This document shows, piece after piece, positions 46,448 through 54,133 of a stretch of DNA of 64,000 nt; position 1 is the stretch's first letter, and each line of letters begins with the position of its first letter. The position numbers and the translations under genes were made by a program. Source of the DNA: Mangrovimicrobium sp048323675 (lineage in GTDB: Bacteria > Pseudomonadota > Gammaproteobacteria > Pseudomonadales > Halieaceae); the NCBI RefSeq assembly GCF_048323675.1, contig NZ_JBLWFK010000008.1, positions 124,001 to 188,000 of the forward strand, written 5' to 3'. A model generated the notes under the pieces. The model did no database searches and had not been told where the DNA came from. It worked only from the letters and a program-made list of their open reading frames with translations.

Positions 46448-46972
46448 TTACTTCAGTTCGACGCGCCGGTTCTGCGCCCAGTTGGACTCGCCGCTGCCCA
46501 TGGCCAGCGGACGCTCTTCACCGTAGCTGACGGTTTCGATGCGGTAGCTGGGGAGGCCATTGACAACCATGTAGTCGCGAACTGCGTTGGCACGACGCTC
46601 GCCCAGGGCCATGTTGTACTCACGGGTACCACGCTCGTCGGTGTTGCCTTCCAGGCGCACGGACTCTTCATTGGACTTGTAGTACGCGATATAGGCGTTC
46701 AGGGCTTCGATCGCTTCGGGCTTCAGGGTGTAGCTGTCGAAATCAAAGTAGAAGACGTTGCCGTAAGTGGCGGCGGCGTCTTTCAGACGTTGCTGCTCGG
46801 CGGCGGCAGCGGCAGCGATGCGCTGCTGTTCCGCCTGGGCGGCAGCTGCTGCATCAGCCGCAGCTTTCGCTGCTGCATCGTCGTCTTTTTTCGCACTGCT
46901 GGAGCAGGCAGCCACGAGCACTGCAGTCAGCAGTACGATCAGTGCTTTACCGGCAACAGGCAAATATTTCAT
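46448..46972 (-). CDS. pal: Peptidoglycan-associated lipoprotein Pal
   Basis: Outer-membrane lipoprotein of 174 residues with lipobox LVAAC. An Ala-rich stretch (about 30-65) precedes the OmpA-like domain. Its peptidoglycan-binding motif is NTDERGTREYNMALGERRA, including the D and R that hold diaminopimelate. Pal anchors the outer membrane to the wall and interacts with TolB. It follows tolB after 52 bases. Confidence 0.96.
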   Translation of the reverse strand: MKYLPVAGKALIVLLTAVLVAACSSSAKKDDDAAAKAAADAAAAAQAEQQRIAAAAAAEQQRLKDAAATYGNVFYFDFDSYTLKPEAIEALNAYIAYYKSNEESVRLEGNTDERGTREYNMALGERRANAVRDYMVVNGLPSYRIETVSYGEERPLAMGSGESNWAQNRRVELK

Positions 46973-47024
46973 ATGTCCCTTCCTTAAAGAGAAAAAGTTC
47001 GTTACAAAAACGTTTAGAGCCCGG

Positions 47025-48326
47025 TCAGCGGCTCATATAGGGTGACCAAGCCGGCTCGCGCACGTCACCTTCCCGTGCCGGCAGCCTGAACTTAACACCG
47101 CCGTCCACAGATACTGCTGCCAGTATTCCGCGGCCGTCATGTTTAGTCGCGTACAATACCATAGAGCCATTAGGCGCGATACTGGGGCTTTCGTCCAATT
47201 CTGTGGAAGTGAGAATTTGTACCCGATTTGTCACCAGGTCCACCACGGCGATGTGGAAACGGCGGTCCTGCTGGTGCACCAGCACCACGTTGCGGCCGTC
47301 CTGGGCAACCCGTGCACGGGCGTTGTAACCGCCTTCAAAAGTCACCCGGTCGATATTGCCGGTGCGCAGTGTATAGCGGTAAATCTGCGGCCGACCGCCG
47401 CGATCGGAGGTAAAGAGGATGGCGCTGCCGTCGGGCATCCAGGTCGGTTCGGTGTCGATCGCGTAGTGCTTGGTCAGGCGGGTCAGTTTCTTGGTCGCCA
47501 GGTTCATCAGGTAGAGGTCGGGACTGCCGTCCTTGGACAGCACCATGGCCATGTTCTGGCCATCCGGCGACCACGCCGGTGAACTGTTGAGGCCCTTGAA
47601 GTTGGTCAGCTGCTCGCGGGCCCCGGTGGTCAGGTTCTGCCGGTAGATGGCCGGGCGACCGGTCTCGAAGGACACGTACGCAATCTGCTTGCCGTCCGGC
47701 GACCAGTTCGGCGCCAGCACCGGTTCGCGGGATTCCAGCAGCACGATGGGCCGCGCGCCGTCCGAGTCCGCGAGGGTCAGGCGGAAGTAATCCTTCTGGC
47801 CCGGCACGTGGGTTACCGCGACATACAGCAGGCGGGTCGCAAAGGCGCCGGGGATTCCGGTCAGTTTTTCATAGATCGCATCGGAGACCCGATGGGCGAT
47901 CATCCGCGCCTCGTTGACCGGGCCGCTTTCACTGCCCGTCGCCGCCTGCTTCTGGCGCACCACGTCGTAGAGTTCGTAATCCACCCGCATCTGGGTGCCC
48001 TGGGTGGATACCTTGCCGATCAGCAGGTACTCGGCGCTGATGGCGCGCCAGTCGCGGTAGAAAATATCCTGCTCGCGGCTCGGGCGCCCTAGCATGTCGT
48101 TGCGCGAGATCGGCGCGAACTGGCCGCTGCGCGACAGGTCGGAATCGACGATCGCCGCGATGTCTTCCGGCGACGCGGCGCCTTCGCCCTGCCAGGCGAA
48201 GGGCACGACGGCTATCGCCGTGGGGTTGTCGATGCCCTGGGTAATCTCGATGGCGAGTTCCGCTCGCGCGCCGAGGGTCACAAGGGACAATACAACGGGC
48301 ACAAGTGCCAATAGCAAGCGTTTCAT
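47025..48326 (-). CDS. tolB: Tol-Pal periplasmic protein TolB
   Basis: Periplasmic beta-propeller protein of 433 residues, with a signal peptide (LLLALVPVVLSLVTLGARA). Repeated blades show PAWSPDGQNMAMVLSKDG and PTWMPDGSAILFTSDRGG. TolB binds Pal and TolA. Its ATG overlaps the tolA stop by one base. The typical N-terminal TolB box region (LAIEITQGIDNPTAIAVVPF) is present. Confidence 0.96.
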   Translation of the reverse strand: MKRLLLALVPVVLSLVTLGARAELAIEITQGIDNPTAIAVVPFAWQGEGAASPEDIAAIVDSDLSRSGQFAPISRNDMLGRPSREQDIFYRDWRAISAEYLLIGKVSTQGTQMRVDYELYDVVRQKQAATGSESGPVNEARMIAHRVSDAIYEKLTGIPGAFATRLLYVAVTHVPGQKDYFRLTLADSDGARPIVLLESREPVLAPNWSPDGKQIAYVSFETGRPAIYRQNLTTGAREQLTNFKGLNSSPAWSPDGQNMAMVLSKDGSPDLYLMNLATKKLTRLTKHYAIDTEPTWMPDGSAILFTSDRGGRPQIYRYTLRTGNIDRVTFEGGYNARARVAQDGRNVVLVHQQDRRFHIAVVDLVTNRVQILTSTELDESPSIAPNGSMVLYATKHDGRGILAAVSVDGGVKFRLPAREGDVREPAWSPYMSR

Positions 48327-49096
48327 CAGTAACGTAAATCCTCTGGTCTGAAAATCAGGCGAAAGCGCCTGAAGGTCCGTTCAAATTCCTCGCGCGGCAG
48401 GTTGCGCAACTCGGGAAAACTGCCCGCCTTGTTCACCGCGTTCACCGCGGAGTTGTCGAAGGCCGCGTTGCCACTCGAGCGTATCACCTGCACGCTGACA
48501 ATTTCACCCGTGGGCACCAGTTGCAGGCGCAGTTCCGCCTCCATGCCGTTGCGGGCGCTGGGCGGACGGCTCCAGTATCCCACCACCGTCTGCTGGATCA
48601 GGGCGGCGTAACTGTTGGCCAACTCATCCGCCGTTGCCGCCGCCTCCAGTGCCTGGTTCTCGGAGGAGATGGCCCGGGCCAGGTCCTGGCGGGCTATCCG
48701 CGCCAGTTCCTCGTCGGAGATACGCGGTTCGGGCCTGGGCTCCGGTTTCGGCTCTGCCTTCGGTTGCGGCTTGGGTTCCGCCTTGGGCTTCGGGGTCGGC
48801 TTGGGCTCCACCTTCGGTTTCGGTTCTACCTTCGGCTGGGGCCTGGGTTTGGATTCCACCTTCGGCTGTGGTTTGGGCGCCGGTTTCGGCTTGGCTTTCA
48901 GCTCACTGGCGTCGACCAGGCGGGCCTCGATGGCCTTGGGGATGACCCGCGCCTGGATGACTTTCGGCTCCGAGCTGCTGCCCCAGTGAAACAGCATGGC
49001 GGCCAGAATCAGCAAATGCAGGGCGACCGACGCAAGCGCCGGGCGCACGACGATGCGCGGCATCACCGGCGGGGCATAGACCGAATCCGCGTTCAA
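48326..49096 (-). CDS. tolA: Tol-Pal protein TolA with Pro/Lys-rich central domain
   Basis: Energy-transducing inner-membrane protein of 256 residues. Residues about 20-40 form the N-terminal span (LHLLILAAMLFHWG). The central domain (about 65-125) is made of repeats such as KPKVEPKPTPKPKAEPKPQP, rich in Pro and Lys. The C-terminal domain (VGYWSRPPSARNGMEAELRL) binds Tol partners. E. coli TolA is longer, and its central domain is Ala/Lys helical, so this version resembles TonB in style. It starts with TTG, overlapping tolR by four bases. Confidence 0.92.
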   Translation of the reverse strand: MNADSVYAPPVMPRIVVRPALASVALHLLILAAMLFHWGSSSEPKVIQARVIPKAIEARLVDASELKAKPKPAPKPQPKVESKPRPQPKVEPKPKVEPKPTPKPKAEPKPQPKAEPKPEPRPEPRISDEELARIARQDLARAISSENQALEAAATADELANSYAALIQQTVVGYWSRPPSARNGMEAELRLQLVPTGEIVSVQVIRSSGNAAFDNSAVNAVNKAGSFPELRNLPREEFERTFRRFRLIFRPEDLRY

Positions 49097-49512
49097 TTCG
49101 GGTCCTCGGTCACCAGGCCGACGCTGGGGGCTCCCGCTTCCTGCAGGGCGACCATGACCGTGACTACCTGGCCGTAGGGTACGGCGCGGTCGCCCCAGAT
49201 CAGTACGGGGGTATCCGGTTTGCGGCGGATCACCGTGGACACCCGCTCGCGAATAGTCGCCAGCTCCAGCACCTGCTTCTCGTTGCCGAGATTCAGGAAC
49301 AGCTGGCCCTGGGCGTCGACCGAGACGATCAGCGGCTCGCTGTCCTGGTTTTCCACCGGCTCGGCGCTGGCCTCGGGCAGGTCCACCTGCACCCCCTGCA
49401 TCAGCATGGGCGCGGTAACCATGAATATAATCAGCAGGACCAGCATCACGTCGATATAGGGTACGACGTTGATCTGCGACATCGGCTGGCGCTTGTTTCG
49501 GGTTCGATTCAC
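49093..49512 (-). CDS. tolR: Tol-Pal protein TolR
   Basis: Small inner-membrane protein, 139 residues, of the ExbD/TolR family. The span is VVPYIDVMLVLLIIFMVTAP, with the Asp needed for proton-driven force. The periplasmic domain follows (VSTVIRRKPDTPVLIWGD). It starts with GTG at 49512; a later ATG at 49482 (MSQINVVPYID) is also possible. It follows tolQ by six bases. Confidence 0.95.
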   Translation of the reverse strand: MNRTRNKRQPMSQINVVPYIDVMLVLLIIFMVTAPMLMQGVQVDLPEASAEPVENQDSEPLIVSVDAQGQLFLNLGNEKQVLELATIRERVSTVIRRKPDTPVLIWGDRAVPYGQVVTVMVALQEAGAPSVGLVTEDPN

Positions 49513-49518
49513 GTCAGC

Positions 49519-50229
49519 TTACCCGGCCTTGCGTTCCTTGCGCCGCAGCGCGTAGGCCTGGCGGTAAAGGATGCTGGAGAATTCGTCCGCGAAGGTGTCG
49601 TAGCGGTTGCTGAACACCTCGACCTTGGCGGCAAAGCGGTTGTAGGCCAGCACCGCGGGGATCGCAGCAAACAGGCCCATGGCGGTAGCGACCAACGCCT
49701 CGGAGATACCCGGGGCCACGGTGGCGAGGGTCGCCTGGGTGGCGTTGGCCAACCCGCGGAAGGAGTGCATGATGCCCCAGACGGTACCGAACAGGCCGAT
49801 ATAGGGGCTGGTGGAACCCACCGAGGCGAGGAAGGCCAGGTGCCGCTCGAGGCGCTCTTCCTCGCGCAGCATCGCCACCCGCATGGCGCGTCGGGAACCC
49901 TCGACGACTGCCTCGGAATCCATTTCCGACTGCTGGGTGAGGCGCGAGAACTCCTTGAACCCGGCGCGGAAGATACTTTCCATGCCGAGCACCGGGTGAC
50001 CCTCTGCGGCGCGCTCACTGCCCTCGCGGTAGAGCTGCGAGAGGTCGATGCCCGACCAGAAACGCTCCTCGAAATCGTAGGCTTCATCGCGTGCGTTGCG
50101 CAGGTAAATGAAGCGCTGCACGATCATGTACCAGGACAGCACCGAGGCTGCCAGCAAGATGCCCATCACCAGCTGCACGGTAAAACTGGCATTCCACACC
50201 AGCTCCAGCAGGCTTAACTGCTCTTCCAA
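49519..50229 (-). CDS. tolQ: Tol-Pal protein TolQ
   Basis: Inner-membrane proton channel of the Tol system, 236 residues, in the ExbB/TolQ/MotA family. Three membrane spans are visible: VQLVMGILLAASVLSWYMIV, YIGLFGTVWGIMHSF and EALVATAMGLFAAIPAVLAY. The start is a TTG at 50229 with a GAGGGG site, since no ATG is suitably placed. TolQ with TolR energises TolA. It follows ybgC after 42 bases. Confidence 0.95.
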   Translation of the reverse strand: MEEQLSLLELVWNASFTVQLVMGILLAASVLSWYMIVQRFIYLRNARDEAYDFEERFWSGIDLSQLYREGSERAAEGHPVLGMESIFRAGFKEFSRLTQQSEMDSEAVVEGSRRAMRVAMLREEERLERHLAFLASVGSTSPYIGLFGTVWGIMHSFRGLANATQATLATVAPGISEALVATAMGLFAAIPAVLAYNRFAAKVEVFSNRYDTFADEFSSILYRQAYALRRKERKAG

Positions 50230-50271
50230 AATCCAATCCCCTCTGTGCTCGGCACGGCGTCGCCGTACCGG

Positions 50272-50676
50272 TTAGGTGTTATCCAGGCAGTGCCTGATTT
50301 CCTCTGGTATGCGCCGCGGGCGCATGCTGTTGCGATCGACGCAAGCGATACTCACGATCCCTTCGGCCATGGTATCCGCCCCGCGCCGCACCGCCTGTTG
50401 CAGGGTCATCGACGCCCCGCGCAACTCCTGCACTCTGGCGGTCGCCTGGAGTTCGTCGTCCAGCCGGGCCGGGGCGCGGTAACTCACTGCCACATCCCGC
50501 ACCACGAACATCAGTTCGCGGTTGAAGATGAAATCCTTGCCGAAGCCCAGGGAGCGCAAAAACTCGGTGCGCGCCCGTTCCATGTACTTCAGGTAATTGA
50601 CGTAGTAGACAATACCACCGGCATCCGTGTCTTCAATGTAGACGCGAATCGGCAGTGAAAATTCCGCATTCGCCAT
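50272..50676 (-). CDS. ybgC: Tol-Pal-associated acyl-CoA thioesterase YbgC
   Basis: Hotdog-fold thioesterase of 134 residues. The 4-hydroxybenzoyl-CoA-thioesterase-like motif is YIEDTDAGGIVYYVNYLKYM, with the active Asp. It acts on short acyl-CoA and acyl-ACP in the cytoplasm. It overlaps ruvB by one base, joining the Ruv and Tol operons. The order is the usual one. Confidence 0.95.
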   Translation of the reverse strand: MANAEFSLPIRVYIEDTDAGGIVYYVNYLKYMERARTEFLRSLGFGKDFIFNRELMFVVRDVAVSYRAPARLDDELQATARVQELRGASMTLQQAVRRGADTMAEGIVSIACVDRNSMRPRRIPEEIRHCLDNT

Positions 50677-51734
50677 CAGTCGTCGCCACTATCCCCGAGA
50701 TCAAGTGGAATATTGCCGGAGACAGCAGCGCCCGGCTGGGGCAGTCCGAAATGCAGGTAGGCATTGCGGGTCACCATGCGCCCGCGCGGGGTGCGCACCA
50801 TGTAGCCCTGCTGGATGAGGTAGGGTTCGAGTACGTCCTCGATGGTGCCGCGCTCCTCGGATATGGCCGCGGCGAGGCTGTCCACCCCCACCGGACCGCC
50901 GTCGAATTTCTCGATCATCGCCAGCAGCAGGCGGCGGTCCTGGTGGTCGAAGCCCTGCTGGTCGACGCTGAGCATGTCCAGGGCACGGTCCGCCACCGTG
51001 TCGGTGATGTGGCCATCGGCCTTCACCTCGGCGTAGTCGCGCACCCGGCGCAGCAGGCGATTGGCGATGCGCGGGGTGCCGCGGGAGCGCCGCGCCACCT
51101 CGCCGGCGCCCTTGGCGTCGATACCGATGCCGAGAATATTGGCGGAGCGCTGCACGATGTGGGCGAGGTCATCCACCGCGTAGAACTCCAGCCGCTGCAC
51201 AATGCCGAAGCGATCGCGCAGGGGCGAGGTCAGCAGTCCCGCGCGGGTGGTCGCGCCCACCAGGGTGAAGGGCGGCAGTTCCAGCTTGATCGAACGCGCC
51301 GCGGGGCCCTCGCCGATCATGATATCGAGCTGGTAGTCCTCCATCGCCGGGTACAGTACTTCCTCGACATAGGGGCTCAGGCGATGGATCTCGTCGATAA
51401 ACAGCACATCCCCGGGCTCCAGGTTGGTGAGCAGGGCGGCGATGTCGCCGGCCTTCTCCAGTACCGGGCCGGAGGTGGTCTTCAGGGAAACCCCCATCTC
51501 GTTGGCGATGATACTGGCCAGGGTGGTCTTGCCGAGCCCCGGCGGGCCGAATATCAGGGTGTGGTCCAGTGGCTCGCCGCGCCCCTTCGCCGCCGCGAGG
51601 AAAATGTCCATCTGTTCGCGCACCACCGGCTGGCCGACGTACTCGGCGAGGGATTTCGGGCGGATCGCCCGGTCCATGGCGTCCTCCCCCGGACTGCTGG
51701 CCTGGGGTGCGATGAGGCGGTCGGTCTCGATCAT
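50676..51734 (-). CDS. ruvB: Holliday junction branch migration helicase RuvB
   Basis: Hexameric AAA+ motor of 352 residues that pulls DNA through RuvA-bound Holliday junctions. It has Walker A GPPGLGKTT, Walker B FIDEIHRL, sensor 1 FTLVGATTRAGLLTSPLRDR and the C-terminal winged helix (PYLIQQGYMVRTPRGRM). Its start overlaps the ruvA stop by one base. The length and motifs are standard. Confidence 0.97.
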   Translation of the reverse strand: MIETDRLIAPQASSPGEDAMDRAIRPKSLAEYVGQPVVREQMDIFLAAAKGRGEPLDHTLIFGPPGLGKTTLASIIANEMGVSLKTTSGPVLEKAGDIAALLTNLEPGDVLFIDEIHRLSPYVEEVLYPAMEDYQLDIMIGEGPAARSIKLELPPFTLVGATTRAGLLTSPLRDRFGIVQRLEFYAVDDLAHIVQRSANILGIGIDAKGAGEVARRSRGTPRIANRLLRRVRDYAEVKADGHITDTVADRALDMLSVDQQGFDHQDRRLLLAMIEKFDGGPVGVDSLAAAISEERGTIEDVLEPYLIQQGYMVRTPRGRMVTRNAYLHFGLPQPGAAVSGNIPLDLGDSGDD

Positions 51735-52348
51735 CAGGCGCTCACCACAGAGCGGAGTGCGCGGCGAATCAGCTCTTCACTGTCGGCGACACTGTCGTCA
51801 TTGACCGCGGCGACCATCTTCGCTGCCTCGGTGGGCTTGTAACCCAGGGCTACCAGCGCACCTTCCGCGTCGGCAATGATCGCGCCGGGGCGCGGCATGG
51901 AACCCGCTTCGCAGGGTGCGGAAATTTCGCCGGGCGCCGACTGCCAGTCGCGCAGCTTGTCGCGCATCTCCATGACCAGCCGCTCGGCAGTCTTGCGCCC
52001 CACACCGGGCAGGGCGACCAGGGTGGAAACCTCCTCGCGCTGCACACAGCGGACGAAGGCATCACTTTCCAGGCCGGAGAGAATCGTCAGTGCCAGCTTG
52101 GGACCGACGTTGCTCACCTTGATCAGCAGGCGGAACAGTTCGCGATCGCTGGGTTCGATGAAGCCGTACAGGGTGTGGGCGTCCTCGCGGACTGCGTGGT
52201 GGGTGACCAGGGTGATATCCGCACCCGGCTCCGGCAGCTGGAACAGGGTTGTCAGGGGCACCTGCACTTCATAGCCGACACCGCCGACATCCACGAGGAT
52301 TTCCGGCGGCCGCTTGTGTACCAGTTTGCCGCTGATTCTGCCTATCAT
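51734..52348 (-). CDS. ruvA: Holliday junction DNA helicase subunit RuvA
   Basis: Tetrameric junction-binding protein of 204 residues. Domain I is an OB fold (MIGRISGKLVHKRPPEILV). The helix-hairpin-helix motifs are ISNVGPKLA-like (KVSNVGPKLALTIL) and LPGVGRKTAERLVMEM. Domain III, at the C terminus, contacts RuvB. It starts 25 bases after ruvC and shares its operon. Confidence 0.97.
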   Translation of the reverse strand: MIGRISGKLVHKRPPEILVDVGGVGYEVQVPLTTLFQLPEPGADITLVTHHAVREDAHTLYGFIEPSDRELFRLLIKVSNVGPKLALTILSGLESDAFVRCVQREEVSTLVALPGVGRKTAERLVMEMRDKLRDWQSAPGEISAPCEAGSMPRPGAIIADAEGALVALGYKPTEAAKMVAAVNDDSVADSEELIRRALRSVVSA

Positions 52349-52373
52349 TCCTGCCCGCCCGAAATTCGTTCGT

Positions 52374-52892
52374 TTATCGCAGCCGGCGCCGGCGAACCGC
52401 CGTCGCCCCGGCCATGTTTATCATACTCTGCTGGGTGTGCGCATGGCACAGCGCCGCCGCCAGGGCATCCGCCGCGTCTTCCTGGGGAACCCCTGGCAGG
52501 CCCAGCAGGACCCTGACCATATGTTGCACCTGCGCCTTGTCCGCAGCTCCGGTACCGACCACGGACTGCTTGATCTGCCGTGCGGAGTACTCGGAAACCG
52601 GCATGCCCCGGGTGGCGCAGGTGACGATGGCCGCGCCCCGCGCCTGGCCCAGTTTGAGCGCCGAACCGGCGCTCTTGGCCATGAATACCTGCTCGATCGC
52701 CAGGCACTGGGGACAGTGCAGTTCGATCAGCTCGACCAGGGAATCGTGGATGATGCGCAGGCGCTCGGCGAGTTCGCCGTCCGGCAAGCGGATGACGCCG
52801 CTGGTGACATAGCGGCTGCGGCCACCCTGGAATTCGATGACGCCGAAGCCGGTTTTGCGGGAACCGGGATCGATTCCCAGTATGAGCGACAT
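52374..52892 (-). CDS. ruvC: Crossover junction endonuclease RuvC
   Basis: Holliday junction resolvase of 172 residues. Acidic catalytic residues are visible as D7 in GIDPGSRKTG, the Glu of LAIEQVFMAK, and the C-terminal DAADALAAALCHA pair. These bind magnesium for symmetrical cleavage. It is the first gene of the Ruv-Tol-que run. A 450-base gap with repeats separates it from yebC, which is usually closer. Confidence 0.96.
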   Translation of the reverse strand: MSLILGIDPGSRKTGFGVIEFQGGRSRYVTSGVIRLPDGELAERLRIIHDSLVELIELHCPQCLAIEQVFMAKSAGSALKLGQARGAAIVTCATRGMPVSEYSARQIKQSVVGTGAADKAQVQHMVRVLLGLPGVPQEDAADALAAALCHAHTQQSMINMAGATAVRRRRLR

Positions 52893-53026
52893 GACCTGGA
52901 CCGCGCTGTGAGAGCCTGCCTTATTATGTACAAATTTACAGGTCGGGTCAGCTGGGTTGCGGTGAAAGGTGGCTACTTCCTTCTATATAGCTGCCCTGCC
53001 AACCCAATGAGGCAGTATGGGGTAGT

Positions 53027-53092
53027 GGGTAGCCGCCGGGCTGGCTCACCGTACCCCGCGCCCCGAAAACTGCAAAAGCAGCGTCCTGCCAG
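53027..53092. repeat. REP-like repeat, copy 1
   Basis: A 66-base unit that starts GGGTAGCCGCCGGGCTGGCT and ends GCGTCCTGCCAG. It contains the small stem CTGC-AAAA-GCAG. Copy 2 starts exactly 102 bases downstream and differs at three positions. Confidence 0.8.
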
Positions 53093-53128
53093 TCCGACCC
53101 TTCAGCTCAACAGACAGAAACGGTGTGG

Positions 53129-53194
53129 GGGTAGCCGCCGGGCTGGCTCACCGCACCCCGCGCCCCGAAAACCGCAAAAGCGGCGTCCTGCCAG
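53129..53194. repeat. REP-like repeat, copy 2
   Basis: Matches copy 1 at 63 of 66 positions. The stem reads CCGC-AAAA-GCGG, so two of the three differences are a paired T-A to C-G change that keeps the stem. The third is a T to C in the GTACCCC/GCACCCC stretch. Confidence 0.8.
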
Positions 53195-53231
53195 CTTGGC
53201 CTCGGCCCTCCATGGCCTCGGACATTTTCGT

Positions 53232-53265
53232 GGCGCGGGGTGCGGCGATCCATCCCTCCTGCGTG
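53232..53265. repeat. REP-like repeat, partial inverted copy
   Basis: GGCGCGGGGTGCGG (53232-53245) is the exact inverse of 53151-53164 in copy 2. The next bases (CGATCCATCCCTCCTGC) look like a diverged inverse of the rest. With the two direct copies it makes a small REP-like cluster. Confidence 0.6.
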
Positions 53266-53342
53266 CCACATTCCAACCTCTCGGAAAGCCGGAAAGCACG
53301 CTCCCGGAACTGGAGAGTTATGGCAAGGAATTGGCGGCCCGG

Positions 53343-54086
53343 TCAGAGACCGGCGAGTACTTCGTCGGGGATGTCGACGTTGGTGTAGACGTTCTGCACG
53401 TCGTCGAGGTCTTCCAGGGCATCCACCAGCGCCATCAGTTTTTCGGCGCCCTCGGCGTCGACCGGCACGGTGGTGGAGGCCTGCATGGTGACTTCGCCAC
53501 CCTCGGGGACCAGGCCGGCCTCTTCGAGGGCTTGCTTGACGGCGGAAATGTCCTCCCAGGGGGTGGTGACGTCGACAGAACCGTCGCTGTTGGCCTGGAT
53601 GTCCTCGGCGCCGGCTTCCAGGGCGACTTCCATGACCTGTTCTTCGTCCACGCCGGGGGCGAAGGAGATCTGGCCGACCCTGTTGAACAGGTAGGCGACC
53701 GAGCCGTCGGTGCCGAGGTTGCCGCCGCGCTTGCTGAAGGCGTGGCGCACTTCGGCGACGGTGCGGTTGCGGTTGTCGGTCATGGCCTCGATCAGCACTG
53801 CGATACCGCCGGCGGCGTAACCTTCGTAGGTCAGCTCCTCCATGTTGTCGGTATCGTTGTTGCCGGCGCCGCGGGCGATCGCGCGATCAATGGTATCGCG
53901 GGTCATGTTGGCGCCGAGGGCCTTGTCGACCGCCGCGCGCAGGCGCGGGTTATCTTCGGGCAGGGGGCCGCCGTGCTTCGCCGCGATCACCAGTTCGCGG
54001 ATCAGCTTGGTGAAGATCTTGCCGCGCTTGGCATCCTGTGCCGCCTTGCGGTGCTTGATGTTCGCCCATTTACTGTGGCCAGCCAT
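53343..54086 (-). CDS. YebC/PmpR-family protein
   Basis: A 247-residue cytoplasmic protein. It starts MAGHSKWANIKHRKAAQDAK, the family signature, and has AKHGGPLPEDNPRLRAAVDK and GTDGSVAYLFNRVGQI. Members bind DNA as regulators or assist ribosomes at polyproline stretches; which applies here is unclear. It lies 47 bases after aspS on the same strand, a common order with ruvC next. Confidence 0.93.
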   Translation of the reverse strand: MAGHSKWANIKHRKAAQDAKRGKIFTKLIRELVIAAKHGGPLPEDNPRLRAAVDKALGANMTRDTIDRAIARGAGNNDTDNMEELTYEGYAAGGIAVLIEAMTDNRNRTVAEVRHAFSKRGGNLGTDGSVAYLFNRVGQISFAPGVDEEQVMEVALEAGAEDIQANSDGSVDVTTPWEDISAVKQALEEAGLVPEGGEVTMQASTTVPVDAEGAEKLMALVDALEDLDDVQNVYTNVDIPDEVLAGL

Positions 54087-54133
54087 ACCTGCCTCTAGCT
54101 ACTCTTTTGTTGGTTGCCTGAACCCGCCCCGGC

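Larger units (their letters stand above)
52893..53342. other. Repeat-bearing intergenic region between yebC and ruvC
   Basis: These 450 bases hold two 66-base direct repeats and a partial inverted copy, described separately. The ruvC promoter should lie at the left end, where an AT-richer stretch (52921-52940, and 52981-52990) stands out. No gene is supported. Confidence 0.6.

Noticed and set aside
53027..53194. Direct repeats considered as a CRISPR array
   Set aside because: Only two 66-base copies with a 36-base gap, no regular spacers and no cas genes. They fit REP-like elements better.
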